Below, one piece after another: positions 1 through 11,562 of a stretch of 64,000 nucleotides of DNA (position 1 is its first letter; every line of letters begins with the position of its first letter). This DNA comes from Hygrophila difformis (lineage: Eukaryota > Streptophyta > Magnoliopsida > Lamiales > Acanthaceae). The position numbers and the translations under genes were made by a program. Location of the stretch: NCBI GenBank assembly GCA_030278955.1, contig JAOANR010000010.1, positions 17,762,444 through 17,826,443 of the forward strand, read 5' to 3'. The notes under the pieces were generated by a model. The model was not told where the DNA came from. It saw only the letters and a list, made by a program, of their open reading frames with translations, and did not search any database.

Positions 1-1058
1 ATTAACTCAAGTACTACAAGAAATATTGTTTACAATGAGATTTATATATAAAAGAAAATTGCAATATGGATACTTCATGTAGGTGATGGTAGAAATGGAA
101 TTGATCTTGGAGATGTAGTCAGATGTGACATTTTCGGATAATATTCTTATAAACTCTACGGGTGATCCTATATAAGTATTTTTTTAATGTACATATACAA
201 ATATAAACTGCATTACTTTATATATAGACATTTTTAAAGATATGTGCTATACTAGCCCCTTCCAATGAGATGAGTTGATACAATCAATTATTACATCATG
301 TAATGTCTGTCTGCAAATGAAAATGTATATCTCAGTTCTAAAAATATTTGTCAAGAGGATGAAATCATGGATAATGACAATGAAATATTTTCATCACAAT
401 ATCTAAAAACGATCAAGTTTTCTGGTCTCCTGAATCATAAAATAAAGTTGAATGAGTGTTAAAGTTGAATGAGTGTTGTATAATCATTCTTTTAGTTATA
501 TAGATCCATCAAATAAATTATGCAATGGAAGTAGATTGATAGTAACCAAGATGCGAAACCATATAATTAAGGTTAAACTAATTTTGAGAAACCATGAAAG
601 TATAAAATTCTTGATTGGTAGAATGATTATAAGCCCGTCTGATTTAACCAAATTCTCCATTCGATTTCAAATGAGACAATTCCCATTCGCAGTTTGTTAC
701 GTGAATGTAAAGAAATGTCAATGTCAATCATTAAAGAAGGTTGGACTCTATCTTCGGAAATCAGTTTTTAGCAATAAATAGTTATATGTTGTGATATCTC
801 GTGTCACTAGCAAGATGAGACTCAAAGTATTAATATTTAGTTAAGATGGATTAATTTAGGATACTACAAGAAACGTTATTTACAGTGAAATTTTCAGCAA
901 ATTGTAAGGAAAATGTTCATATCATGCTTAATACTTATTTAAATTTATTTAATTATAAATTAAATTTCAAATTAAATAAAATATAATTTTATTATTTATT
1001 TTTATTGATCTGGTAGGTTTGTACGGGACAAGCAACAAGAAGACGATTTAATATGATT
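1..1058. other. AT-rich intergenic stretch, no gene seen
   Basis: No recognisable coding region, RNA gene or complete element on either strand. The only local structure noticed is a short tandem duplication of an AAAGTTGAATGAGTGTT unit near 441-476. The open frame at 473-781 has no recognisable protein similarity and low-complexity composition, so I do not call it a gene. Confidence 0.5.
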
Positions 1059-1160
1059 TCTCTATTAGTTTTAAAAATAATTAAACTATAATTATCATAT
1101 ATTCTCTATTAGTTTCATATGATATAACTATATATATTATATATAAAATATATAATTATA

Positions 1161-1190
1161 CCCGTCGAGTCTCGACGGGTTAGTTACTAG
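1161..1190 (+). mobile_element. Helitron-like 3' terminus (hairpin plus CTAG)
   Basis: A near-perfect GC-rich palindrome (CCCGTCGAG, one-base loop, CTCGACGGG, 1161-1179) is followed seven bases later by CTAG at 1187-1190 and then a T. Helitron 3' ends have this form: a short hairpin, then CTRR, inserted between A and T. Two nearby TCTCTATTAG strings (from 1059 and 1103) resemble Helitron 5' ends but are not preceded by A. The 5' end is therefore unassigned and the element may be a fragment. Confidence 0.45.
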
Positions 1191-1324
1191 TTCTTTATAA
1201 TAGTCCCAATTTTGAAGGAGATTGGGATTTAGAGTTTTTGATTTAGTGTTAACCATAATAAAATATAATGTAGTACTATATTATTAAATACACTATATTT
1301 TTAAGAAAGAAATAATATATAATA

Positions 1325-1500
1325 TATTCGAGCCTATTATCGAGCTTTCAAGACGAGTATTAGTGAGCTCGGCTTGAGCTCATTAATATTCGAGCCGATC
1401 TCGAAGTCGAGCCGAGCCTTTTCGAGTCGAGCTTGGGTCGAGCTTTGATCGAGTCGAGCCCGAATATTTTACGAGCCTATCAGTCTCATTTACACCCCTA
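1325..1500. mobile_element. hAT-like MITE fragment (GAGC/CGAG-rich)
   Basis: The segment is built of repeated GAGCTCG/TCGAGC words and ends in TTTACACCCCTAG. Read on the minus strand this is CTAGGGGTGTAAA, a start common in plant hAT-type non-autonomous elements. The opposite terminus is not recognisable, so this is probably a fragment. Classification rests on the terminal word and composition only. Confidence 0.4.
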
Positions 1501-2162
1501 GTTGCTACCAAATTTATGATTATGCCTTCATATGCTTTTGTGATTCGTCACTTGCCAGTGAGACAGAGTTGTTCACAAACGCTTTTACGGTCAACTCAAT
1601 AAGGGTAAGGGGCATTTCGCCCATCGATTAGACGTGGATAGTATGAAATGCAGTTTAAATAAAATTATATTGTGAATTTTTAATACTAGGAATATAAATT
1701 TTGGGTAATTTAGAGTCAAGGACTCCAAACTCTAAACTCTAAACCTCTCCTATTATGTTTCTATTTATAAAAACTCATTGCTCTAAAACTATAGAAAGGG
1801 ACCTCTTCAAAAGTTTGACTTTTCCTTAGCACCCTTCCTTACGTACCTAAATTTTTTGGTCTCTTTTTAACCCTATTTTTTTACCAGTTCGTTTCGAATT
1901 CGGCCCAAGAAAATGAAAACAAAATGGATCATTTTGGTTAACTATGAGTCTATGACCTATCAAGAAAAGTAATGATACTGAATTCAACCCACCAAAAATA
2001 TCCATAATTACGGACATGATGGGGTTGTTGTAAGTTTTAAATCTTTAACATTCTTAATTACGGGTTTGAGATAGCATGTGGAATTGGAAAAATATAGCAG
2101 GTGTTGGTGTGTTGATCCTATAGGTACTTCGTGTTGAATGCTAATGAGGCGTGCACTGCGTA
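1501..2162. other. Intergenic stretch, nothing recognised
   Basis: AT-rich sequence without recognisable genes. A few CTCTAAACTCTAAAC words near 1725-1750 resemble a degenerate telomere-type heptamer but are too few and irregular to call an interstitial telomere. Confidence 0.5.
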
Positions 2163-2858
2163 TAGGGGTGGACAAAATATTCGAACCGATTCGTTGAACC
2201 GCTGAATCGAACCGAAATCGAACCGAATTTCCGGTTAACCAAGAACCCCTGAGCAAATACAAATATCATATTTCAGTATTCGTTCGGTTCAAATACAAAT
2301 ACAAATACTATAATTTGTTTCCCCGGTTAACCGAACCGAACCGAATATATTTATTTTATTTTAAAAGTTATATATATTGCAAATATTATAGACATTTGAT
2401 GATATAAAATTATATATAGATAATATTTATCATTATGAATTTAATTATTTAAGTATATAAAAAACTAAAGAGCTAACTATCAAAACATATCATCATAATT
2501 AATAAGCCTATATTGATTTTTGTCTTTCAGAATACCCTATTATTGAATTATACCTCTACACTAAGATTTGTTACATATACTAACATATTTTGATAACATT
2601 GAAAAGAACCACTGGATTCCATAGTTATATATATATATTTTCTGTAGTGTAATAACCTCGTCCGGCCCTCTAAAAATGTATAATCAAGTTTTCATTTCTT
2701 AAATATTTGAGTTTCGTAGATTTTAAATAATCGAACTGAATCGTTTAATCGCTGAATAGAATCGAAACCGAACCCCCGGTTAACCAAGGACTCCGGTTAC
2801 AAATACAAATATTGAGATAAAGTATTTGCCCGGTTCAAATACAAATACAAATACCTGA
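2163..2858 (+). mobile_element. hAT-like repeat with two AACCGAA-rich modules
   Basis: The left end reads TAGGGGTGGAC followed by AACCGA/TCGAACCG words, typical of plant hAT-type MITEs. A module (tcgaaccg, then cggttaaccaag, then repeated AAATAC words) occurs at about 2185-2310 and again, diverged, at about 2728-2858 in the same orientation. This looks like two partial copies or an internally duplicated element. No right terminus or target duplication was identified, so the limits are approximate. Confidence 0.4.
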
Positions 2859-3543
2859 AAAATTCAGGTTAATTGTGAATAAGTTGTATAAAAAAACACT
2901 TAGCACATATAAAGCACTCATTCAGTACATACAAAATACTCCTTCAACAGAAGTTGATTCAGCTTCCAAACCAAATTCCATAATTACGGACAAGATAGGA
3001 AAGTGAGGGATGTGAATAAGCATCCTACCATAATTATCTTTCCAATAATCAAAATAATGGAATAGGTTCCTATGCTAATCCATTACTTGCTGAAGTGCTG
3101 AATATTCATTCAAAGGTGTTGAATAAAATATTTTCTACATTAATCAACTAATGTTGAAAATATAAATTCAACACATTTTAATAACAACTCAGCAAATTTT
3201 ACTGACAATTCAGCATTTCAATAAATACTAATTTCTTACATTCAACACAATAACGGGTCTAAAAAAATCTTTAAGTATTTAAAAGTTAAACCACGTCAAT
3301 TGAGTTCTTTTATTAATTTACTCCTCAAAGCTCCAACAATTTTCTTTCTTGTGGAGGATGTAGAATACAGCTGTACAGACATATCAAAAACCGCAAAGGC
3401 AATCGCTGATTAGGAGCATGTTGTTGGTTTTGGGCAATCTTTTTATTAAAATTTATTCCAACCTGATGATAAAAGCCGGTTAAGAGTTTAAGGAAAAATT
3501 CAACTCCCACACGTACGTTTTAATTTTTTCTAATTATTTATCT
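2859..3543. other. AT-rich intergenic stretch, nothing recognised
   Basis: No protein-like frame, RNA gene or element terminus could be supported between the hAT-like repeat and the LINE insertion. Confidence 0.5.
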
Positions 3544-3560
3544 TTTAGGCAATTTTTTTT
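3544..3560 (+). repeat. Target-site duplication of LINE copy 1 (left)
   Basis: The 17-bp string TTTAGGCAATTTTTTTT is repeated exactly at 5246-5262. The T-run reads as an A-run on the LINE sense strand, fitting the TT/AAAA-type target cut used by L1-like endonucleases. Confidence 0.85.
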
Positions 3561-5245
3561 GGGGGATAACGGTGATGTACATCGGCAAATAAGAAAACTA
3601 AAAAAACTACAGCAAGAAGGCGACAGAAAGGAGAAAAACAGTAAATTAAAACCGAGGGAACCAAATCCCAAGGCGTCAACACCGAGGCAATCTCGAACCT
3701 CGTCCGGAGGAAAAATCCAAGTAGTGAAAAACTCCAAAGACTTTGCACCCCTTTTAGCTAGAACATCATCAACTATATTACATTCCCGAAGAAGATGTCT
3801 CCACTTGTAACCCGGCCGTTGTCTCAGCAGCTCACAAATATTGCTCAACAAAGGAAACAATAAATGACCTTTGGGAACACCCTGTTTGATGAGTCGAACG
3901 GCTTTTTGAGAATCAGAGAAGCAAGCCGCTTCAACCACCCCTTTCTGATGAAGGATCCGAATACTTCTTCATATGCCAACAAGCTCTGCCATCAAATTAG
4001 AACTTATACCAATGGTGCTAGAAAACCCTTGCACCCATTGACCATCACCTGTACGGATAACTCCACCAAATCCGGCCGGCTCCGAATTCCAAAGAGCACT
4101 ACCATCAAACATGAAGTAAAATACCCTCATGGCGAGACGGATTCCATGAAACTAAACGCATCCGAGCAACCTTGGGATGTTGCAGGAACGCCCGATCAAG
4201 CTCCTGGCCAAGAGATCGCGCTTTACACATTGTAGTGAAAGCTATTGACTGCTTCCCCTCGCATACAGAAATCATTCCGATCCTACCAAATGGACCACAC
4301 CGCTGCCTGCTAAACAAACTCCCGACCACTTCCTATACAACCTGTATAAGAATGAGGGATTTCAGTTGCCGAAACTTCAGATGGCAGCTGTCAACAAAAC
4401 CCCAAACGATGCCAAGTGTTTTTATCCCAGTCACAATGGAAAAAAAGATGCCAACTATCTTCTTCAACCGCACCATATATAGCACATGATGGCGCCGCAG
4501 CCATGCCTCTACAAAACCTTAATGCATTCGTTGGCATGACATTATTCAAAAATAACCACATAATCAACTTCATCTTGGGCGGGCAAGGAAGCTTCCAAAT
4601 CCATGCAACCAAACGTTCCACGCGAAAACCCCAACGTGAAAGAATCCAATCATACCCAGATGCAACCGAATATTGTCCAGTAGACTCCCCCATCCAACAT
4701 AGCCGGTCATTCACGGCTGCATGGAAAGATATCAGACCAAACTTGTGAATTTCTTCAACAATATCGGCATGAAGCATAATAGTTAGTTTCTCCCAACACC
4801 ATCTATCCTCCACAAACATGTCACATACTCGAAGAAGTGTGTCTGAGATGTGGGCATAGAGAACTCATGAAGCAATGGTTCCACTTGGCAGCCACTTACT
4901 ATACCAAAAGTTGTTCTTGCCATTCCCTAGCCGAAGTCGAATTCCCTCCAGAAAGTATGGCGCCACCTGTTGGAGAGCTCTATAAGTAGCTGAACCTGCC
5001 GGTCTTTGGGGAAAAAATCCTCCTCCACAACCATACTTAGCATTAATAAGAGCAGTCCAGGCCTTAGAAGAATTGGTCATGACATCCATGAACAATTTGC
5101 CTAACGTGGCAATATTCATATCTCTACATTTCCTCAATCCCAGGCCACCCATCCGCCTAGGCGTAGCAATCTTTTCCCACTTTACAAGGTGGATGCCATG
5201 TCCTTGGCCATCTTTCCATAAGAAATGACTGATCACTTTGTCGAC
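3561..5245 (-). pseudogene. 5'-truncated L1-type LINE, ORF2 C-terminal part
   Basis: This is the 3' remnant of a plant L1-type LINE on the minus strand. Reading 5' to 3': a post-reverse-transcriptase segment (5245-4865) with the 'FLWKDGQGHGIHLVKWEKI...GGLGLR' pattern; a zf-RVT type region (4819-4391) with the conserved W.LP.PPK pattern; and an RNase H region (about 4130-3600) with DGSALW and GFGGVIR. The endonuclease and catalytic RT are missing, so it was dead on arrival by 5' truncation. At least two frame changes and stops separate the domains. The 3' end reads GTTATCCCCC and runs into the A-run of the TSD. Family assignment is by domain order; copy boundaries come from the 17-bp TSD. Confidence 0.85.
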
Positions 5246-5262
5246 TTTAGGCAATTTTTTTT
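5246..5262 (+). repeat. Target-site duplication of LINE copy 1 (right)
   Basis: Exact second copy of the 17-bp string at 3544-3560; it marks the 5' junction of the truncated LINE. Confidence 0.85.
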
Positions 5263-6125
5263 AATTATTTTTTCTTCCTAAAAAAAAAGCACATTTCGTA
5301 TTGACCGGTTAACCAATTTTGTGTTTAGATAGGATTAATCATTCTTACTGAAAACATAACAAGTAAGGAATACATTTTGGCTGCTTGCCAAAATTCTAGA
5401 GACCAACAAACAATATATGCAGCCTTATTAACATAATATCTGGATGACTTTCAAAACAAAGATCTACGTTATTGTGGTTGGGACTGCTGCTGTAACACCC
5501 CGGTTTTCGGTAATCCAGGTTGGGATGTCACCGCTACACTTCCCTAGAAAGACACCGTTTCTCCGAGCTTGCGAAAGAGATGCAAGGCTATGGTTTTTCA
5601 GAATTTAAACATTCAAACAACCCATTGTAATATAATTCGAAAATAGTAATAACAAAGTTGCAGCAGAATGTAATATTTATATATATAATGCAGCGGAATT
5701 TAAAAATTGGGTCAAACATGGCCAAAACACGGGTTAAACAGGCCCGTTCATACTATAGTCTAATGCAAAATTTAAAAATAAAGTGTTCCCAAAAATCCCA
5801 TGCATGTACGTGCTCAAGTATAATCCACATGCTCTGTAGGAAAAAAAAGAAATGGTTTTGGTCAGCACAACTTGCTGATTAAGTTAACACATACATGATC
5901 GTGAGGTTTCAAAGCCATTATTTAATATTTAAAGAAAATATGTGCATACAAGACATGATTGAATGTATTCATCTAATAACAATTTAACCGCATAATTTAA
6001 AAGACAAGGATTTCATAAGACCATGAATACAGCTTGCAAAGTAATGTAACTGTAGGACATAATTTTAAAAGCCTAGTCTAGAAGGAACAATTTTCGAGTC
6101 TTCTAGTTTTATATCTCACGTCTCA

Positions 6126-6310
6126 TGTTTATATCTCAATTTTCATTCGGCAAGCTTTATATATCAATTGCCTTTCGGCAAGCATTATATCTCAATTGCC
6201 TTTCGGCAAGCATTATATCTCAATTGTCGTTCGGCAAGCATTATATATCAATTGCCTTTCGGCAAGCATTATATCTCAATTGCCTTGCGGGGCAAGCATT
6301 ATATTTCATG
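6126..6310 (+). repeat. 28-bp tandem repeats inside the LTR
   Basis: About six copies of a ~28-bp unit containing TTCGGCAAGCATTATATCTC and CAATTGCC. The same block recurs at 12199-12380 in the other LTR. The open frames across it are simply translations of the repeat. Confidence 0.85.
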
Positions 6311-7921
6311 TGTATTTTATTTCAAGGGAATTCCCAATCGTTTAAACCTTAAAGGCTAATTTCACCGTTCAACAAAATTTGACTTTGTCAAAACCACTGT
6401 TTACTCTAAAATTAACTAAAAATCAATTTTAAGTCCGAAAATTTTGAAATTTTACCAGGGACTCAAAAACAAAGAGACGAACAAGTTTTGTGTTTTAAGT
6501 TTTTCGATCCGGGTTACGGAAGCGAGCCAAAAACGTGGATTTTCATCAGGTTAATAATCTGTCCAAATTTTTACAACAGCAGTTTCATAATTTCAAGATC
6601 TACCATAGCAAACGAACTCCTAATTCGATGAAATTTTACAGGAAGATACTTAAGACAATTATCTACAACTTTTATTTAGAATGCAAAGTTCAATTCTCGT
6701 CGGATCAGTGGTTAATCTTTGGATCAAGCTTGAAACTAATTTCTGTCAGCTTTCATGAATTCGGTAAGAACACATATTGGTTCGGTTCATATTCGGAGGT
6801 TCAAATCTTAACGGAAAATTCTAAAACTTTATAGAGGTGTTCTAAACTTATAGATCTACAATTCTTATGCTTAACACTATTCCTAAATCGGTCCAGATCT
6901 AATGTAAAAATCAACCACAAGTTCGGACTAAGAATCTGTCACCGTTCAAGATCTAATTCTGGAGCAGATTAGTTTTCGACCGTTTTCAGATATCAAAAGA
7001 CGATGAAAAATTATGAAAATTTTACACGATGAGTGTCTTAGGAGCGTTTTTCTTGTTTTAAGTTTTTCCGTTTGAATAGTTTTAAGGGTTCGAAAAATTC
7101 AAATAAAAATGTTGCGCCGTAGGATTCTTTTGTTGATAGATTTTTAGGGTTATTTATTTAGATCTATGTATTCGGTAGATTTTAACAACCCAGAACCACA
7201 GTAAGCGTTATTTACCTAAATTTGGATTATCCGGCTCGTCGATTCGTAGGCGTGGCTTCTACGTCCTTCGTTCTCCTTCCGAGATCCTTCGTTCTCACTC
7301 CTTCTCACCACCAACCTACGGCTGTGGAGTGTTGGATCTCATCCAAGGTGCCTTCTTCTCCGTCGAACTCGTTCAACGATCTAATCTCTATATTTTTTTC
7401 TATTCTCTTCGTTCTTCTCTTTTTTTTTTTCTTTTTTGTACGTATAAATCTTTTTTTAGCAACAAGATATGAATATGATGGGAATGTTTAAAAAGGGGTG
7501 AAGGGTCGGCAGAATTGGATGTTAAATCTTCCCAAGATTTACTCCAACTATCTTCTTGTTGTCTTCTAGATATCCTACACATATATTAAATATATAATAT
7601 ATATTGCATATCATCTTAAAGATATGCTACGTTAAAAATATATAATATATATTGTTTTAGTTATTTATTAATTCATTCTATTTTATTTTTTTGTGTACAT
7701 AGAATTGATTTGAATAGCATAATAGATGAAGAAGATTAAATTTTGAAATGAGGGGCGTTAGATTTAGGGATTTAGAATCAAAGATTTATTCCAAATCTTT
7801 TCCTATCATATTGGGTTTGACAATATACTAAAAATAGAGTGAATCTTGTCATATTAATAAATATAGACTAAATATTTGTTTCCAATTATTTTGCTATGTA
7901 TATATATAGATTGTTTTGTTG

Positions 7922-7923
<2 letters not shown>

Positions 7924-7988
<65 letters not shown>
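7924..7988 (+). repeat. (TTA)n microsatellite in the LTR
   Basis: An uninterrupted trinucleotide run, longer than the matching run in the other LTR (about 14010-14058, partly GTT). The two alleles have therefore diverged in length since insertion. Confidence 0.9.
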
Positions 7989-7989
<1 letters not shown>

Positions 7990-8094
7990 ATAATAATAAA
8001 ATAAAGTGTTAATTAATAATTATGCGTATAGCAACTACACACGTAATAAAATGATTTTAATATATAAATAAATGGATTAATTTAAAATATATTT

Positions 8095-10782
8095 TGTAAC
8101 ACCCCGGTTTTTGGTCACCCAGGTCGGGATATCACCGCCACACCTCCCTAGCAAGACACGGTTTCTCCGAGCTCACTAAAGAGATGCAAGGCTATGGTTT
8201 TTCAGAATTTAAAACATTCAAACAACCCATTATATATGTCATTACAGTTGCAGCGGAAAATATTATTTACATATGTATAATGCAGCGGAATTCAAAAATA
8301 GGGCCAACATGGCCTAATCACGGGTTAAACAGGCCCGTTCATGCAATATCTAGTCTAAAACAAAATTTAAGAATAAAGTATTTCCCCAAAATTCCCATGA
8401 ATGCATACGATGATGCATATTCTTCAGCTCTGAAAGAAAAAGGGAAACAATATGGTTTGGTCAGCAAAAACTTGCTGAGTAAGTTAACACAGACATGATT
8501 ACGGGGTTTCAAAGCCTTTAATTAAATTTAAAGAAAACATGTGCATAACGCCCCATAATTTAATTTATTTATCTAATAATTTAATTGCATAATTTAAAAG
8601 ACAGGGATTTCATAAGATCGTAAATATAGCTCGCAAGTAATTAAATAAATCGACATAAATTTAAAAGCACAATTTAACCGGAATTTAATTTAAACAAATA
8701 TCTCGCTTCGTTTCTTTCACAGATCACCATCGCTAGGGCTCTTATGTCCGCCAGCCATACGCTCGGGCTCTTATGTCCACGAGTATCATGGTCAATCTTT
8801 TAATAGGTTCATTACACCCGCTGACCATACAATCAATATGTCGCTAGGGCTCTTATGTCCACTAGCCATACACTTGGGCTCTTATGTCCCAAGCCGTAGA
8901 CAAAATTGACAGTATCCAGCTTAGTCATAAACCCAATGTTTTAATCTTCTCTTTGTTTAGAAAGACCAATTTCCCAAATTTAGTAAGTTTCTCAAAATAT
9001 ACTATTTCAGGACGCTATCCGCTCCGATATCATTTAAAATCCTTTTCAACAAGATTTTCAAGATTTGACTTGGTCAAAACCACTATTTACTCCAAAATTA
9101 ATTAAAAATTTATTTTAAATCAGAATATTCTGAAATTTGACCGGTGACTTGAAAACACAGAAACAAACAAGTTTTGTGTTTTAACTTTTTCGATCCGGGT
9201 TAAGGAAATAAGTTAAAAACGTAGATTTCTATCAGGTTACAAATCTGTCCGAATCTTTACGACAGCAGTTCCTAAATTTCAAGATCTACCATAGCAAACC
9301 AACTCCAAAATTGATGAAATTTTACAGGGAGATTCTTAAGACATATATCTACAAGTTTCATGTTCAACAAAAGATCTAATTCATCCTATATCTATGGTCA
9401 AAAACACCTACAAGTTCGGACCAAGAATCTGCCAAGATTTCAAGATCTAAATTTAAAACAATTCGGTTTGGAGTCGAATTCCGATATCAAACCTCCACGA
9501 AAAATTCCAAAAATTTACGGAGGTGTTGTTAACTATAGAACTACAATTCTTATATTTAACACCAATCCTAAATCGGTCTAGATCTAAAGTAAAAAATCAA
9601 CCTCAAGTTCGGATAAAGAATCTATCACCATTTCAAGATCTAAATCGAAGGCAGGTTCGTTTGCGGTCGTTTTTGGATATCAAAACACGATGAAAAATTA
9701 TGAAATTTTTACAAAAGATAGATCTATGTCTTAAGAACGTTTTTCATGTTTTAAGTTTTCTCGTTTGAACAATTTTAAAGGTTCTAAAAATTCGTGCACA
9801 AACATTGCGCCGTAGGGTTTTCGTGTTGATAGATTTTACGAAAGTCTTGATTAAGCTTTTAGATTTAAGTGTTTTAATTACTCCCAAAACCATGTAAGTG
9901 TCAACTTACAGATTTATGGTCGTCCCGGCTCGTCGATTCGGAGGCGTGGCTTCCAGTCCACCGTTTATCTCATCGGTTCGTCGGGTTCTTCGCTCTCGAT
10001 CCGGATCGGGGTGTAGAATGGAAAAAGATTAAGTTAGGATTCGTTTTTGAATCAAGAATGGAAAGAGGAATAGATCGGATCTTACCAAGATGATAGAAGC
10101 CTCCAAATTTCGTCCAAGTCAGTTCCTTTGTTCGGTTTGTGCCTCCGACGACTCCGGAATTAGGGTTTATCGGGTAGAGAGATTTCGTAGGGTTTTGTAA
10201 AGTGTTTGGGGCTGATTAGGATGGTTATTTATAGATGTAAAGGACCTAAAGGACGTCCAAAGGCAGCCCTAGGATGTCTTGAGTCGCAAGGTGAGCAACC
10301 GAAGTCGAAAAATCCGGATTCGGGCGAGTAAATCTCGCAACGGGTGAATCTGTCCGATGGCGCGGCCTTGGCGCGCCGTTTAGCCAAAAACCGCGCGGCC
10401 CACGCCTGGACTTCGGTCCGGGCGGGTCGTGCGATCCGTCGGGCATTTCCTCCTCTCTTTCGGACTTCTATCCCTCTATGTTCTCGGATTCGGATTTCCG
10501 GGATAATTTCAGGCTCCGATTTCCTATCTTAATTTTATTCGGATCTAAATTTACATTTGGACTCGAGTTATGGAGTCCATTGGTGTTGGGTTTCCGTGTA
10601 ACCATTTATTTAATTAAATTGTGTTCGGCTTCCCGGGTTCTCGGAATTTTGATTCCTTTTTAATTTAAATTCCATTTCTCATCTCTTATGATTCTTTATC
10701 TATTTATCATGTTTATTTATTTATTTATTTTATGTATTTTATTTATTTATTGATTTTATGTTGCAAATTCTCGGGTATTACA
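8095..10782 (-). mobile_element. Nested solo LTR of a related family (2.69 kb)
   Basis: Starts TGTAACACCCC and ends GGGTATTACA, flanked by an exact 5-bp duplication TATTT (8090-8094 and 10783-10787). The uninterrupted host sequence is visible in the other LTR at the corresponding point. Its ends and overall plan resemble the host LTR, but the middle differs: GGGCTCTTATGTCC repeats at ~8730-8890 and a GGCGCGCC-rich GC segment near 10350-10460. It lacks the extra 55-bp terminal module of the host LTR. No interior remains, so it arose by LTR-LTR recombination. Confidence 0.85.
10226..10233 (-). promoter_or_regulatory. Candidate TATA box of the nested solo LTR
   Basis: On the element's sense (minus) strand the sequence reads CTATAAATAACC, about 550 bp from the LTR start, which would define U3. 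It is a plausible LTR promoter element; this is inference from motif and position. Confidence 0.35.
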
Positions 10783-10863
10783 TATTTAGAATAATGTAGG
10801 GTATTACAGTCTCCCCTCCTTAAGAATAAACTTCGTCCCCGAAGTTGACTCTCGGGTATTACA

Positions 10864-10879
10864 TTCTATCCTTCTTAAG
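10864..10879 (-). other. Polypurine tract of the Ty3-like element
   Basis: Minus strand reads CTTAAGAAGGATAGAA immediately before TGTAATACCC, the 3' LTR start. A second similar tract (CTTAAGGAGGGGAGAC) lies 55 bp further inside the LTR, at 10809-10824. Confidence 0.65.
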
Positions 10880-11562
10880 AATCGACTTCGTCCTCGAAGT
10901 CACCTATCATATAAGGATAGAGTAATTCATTTGAATGATCAAAGTTTAAGGAAATGTACATGTGAGATATAGAGATAACGTATTAGTGCAGAGTATGCTA
11001 AAGTAAAATGCTTATTAGGTTCTTGCATCCTCCCCATTAGGATCGCAGTTATGTCCCCATAACTGCTTCATAATGATTTTGGGAGAGATGTGAGTGTGTT
11101 TTGATATTTAGAGCTTCGAGTTGATAAGGTCAATGCTAAAGAACGATGTCTAAGGTGAATATGAGAATCTAAATGTGCATTCAAGCAGTAAAATTTATTG
11201 ACTGCAAGAATCATCAAATTAATGGATTTAAATATATAATTAAATGAATGCATGTATGCAAATGATAATCCCCCCAAAATAATTTTATGCACTGTATTTA
11301 TTTTTTCATGTGGTTTAAAATAAAATGGAAAATTTAAAAGTATGAGTAAAAATTTTTGGACCTCTATATTGGGCCGAAAATAATAACTTTTTGGACTTCT
11401 TTAAAAATATTTGGGCTTCTAAAAACTTTTGGGCTAACAATTTGGGCTTTAAATTTAAAACTAATAATTGGGCTCTATAGATATAGTAATAGCTTAAAAA
11501 TAATAGCTTTAAAAATAGTAGTTTAAAATAGTTTTAAAATATTCCGGGCTCTGTTACCACTC
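10880..11562 (-). other. Short non-coding interior of the Ty3-like element
   Basis: About 0.7 kb between the LTRs with no gag, protease, RT or integrase similarity in any frame. It holds a TTGGGCC/TTTGGGCT-rich tract (about 11360-11480) and the primer-binding site at its right end. The lack of coding capacity makes this a non-autonomous (TR-GAG-less, LARD/TRIM-like) design. Confidence 0.7.
11544..11559 (-). other. Primer-binding site (tRNA-Met-like)
   Basis: Minus strand reads TGGTAACAGAGCCCGG three bases after the 5' LTR end, close to the TGGTATCAGAGC primer site complementary to initiator tRNA-Met. It fixes the element's orientation as minus. Confidence 0.7.

Larger units (their letters stand above)
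5491..10863 (-). repeat. 3' LTR of the Ty3-like element, split by a solo LTR
   Basis: Sense-strand 3' LTR, about 2.68 kb once the nested 2,693 bp (solo LTR plus TSD) is excluded. It matches 11563-14229 along its length, including a 28-bp tandem repeat block and a TTA microsatellite. Its inner 55 bp (10809-10863) repeat a polypurine tract and LTR-start motif already present at 10808. Confidence 0.8.

Noticed and set aside
473..781. 102-codon open frame
   Set aside because: AT-rich, no recognisable domain, no supporting context.
1720..1750. Telomere-like CTCTAAAC words
   Set aside because: Only two or three degenerate units; not an interstitial telomere array.
3534..3938. Overlapping plus-strand frames across the LINE (e.g. 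3864-4235, 4416-4748)
   Set aside because: Shadows of the minus-strand RNase H and zf-RVT regions, which carry the recognisable motifs.
6125..6359. Open frames over the 28-bp repeats (also 12198-12431)
   Set aside because: They only translate a tandem DNA repeat, in more than one frame, with no protein-like features.
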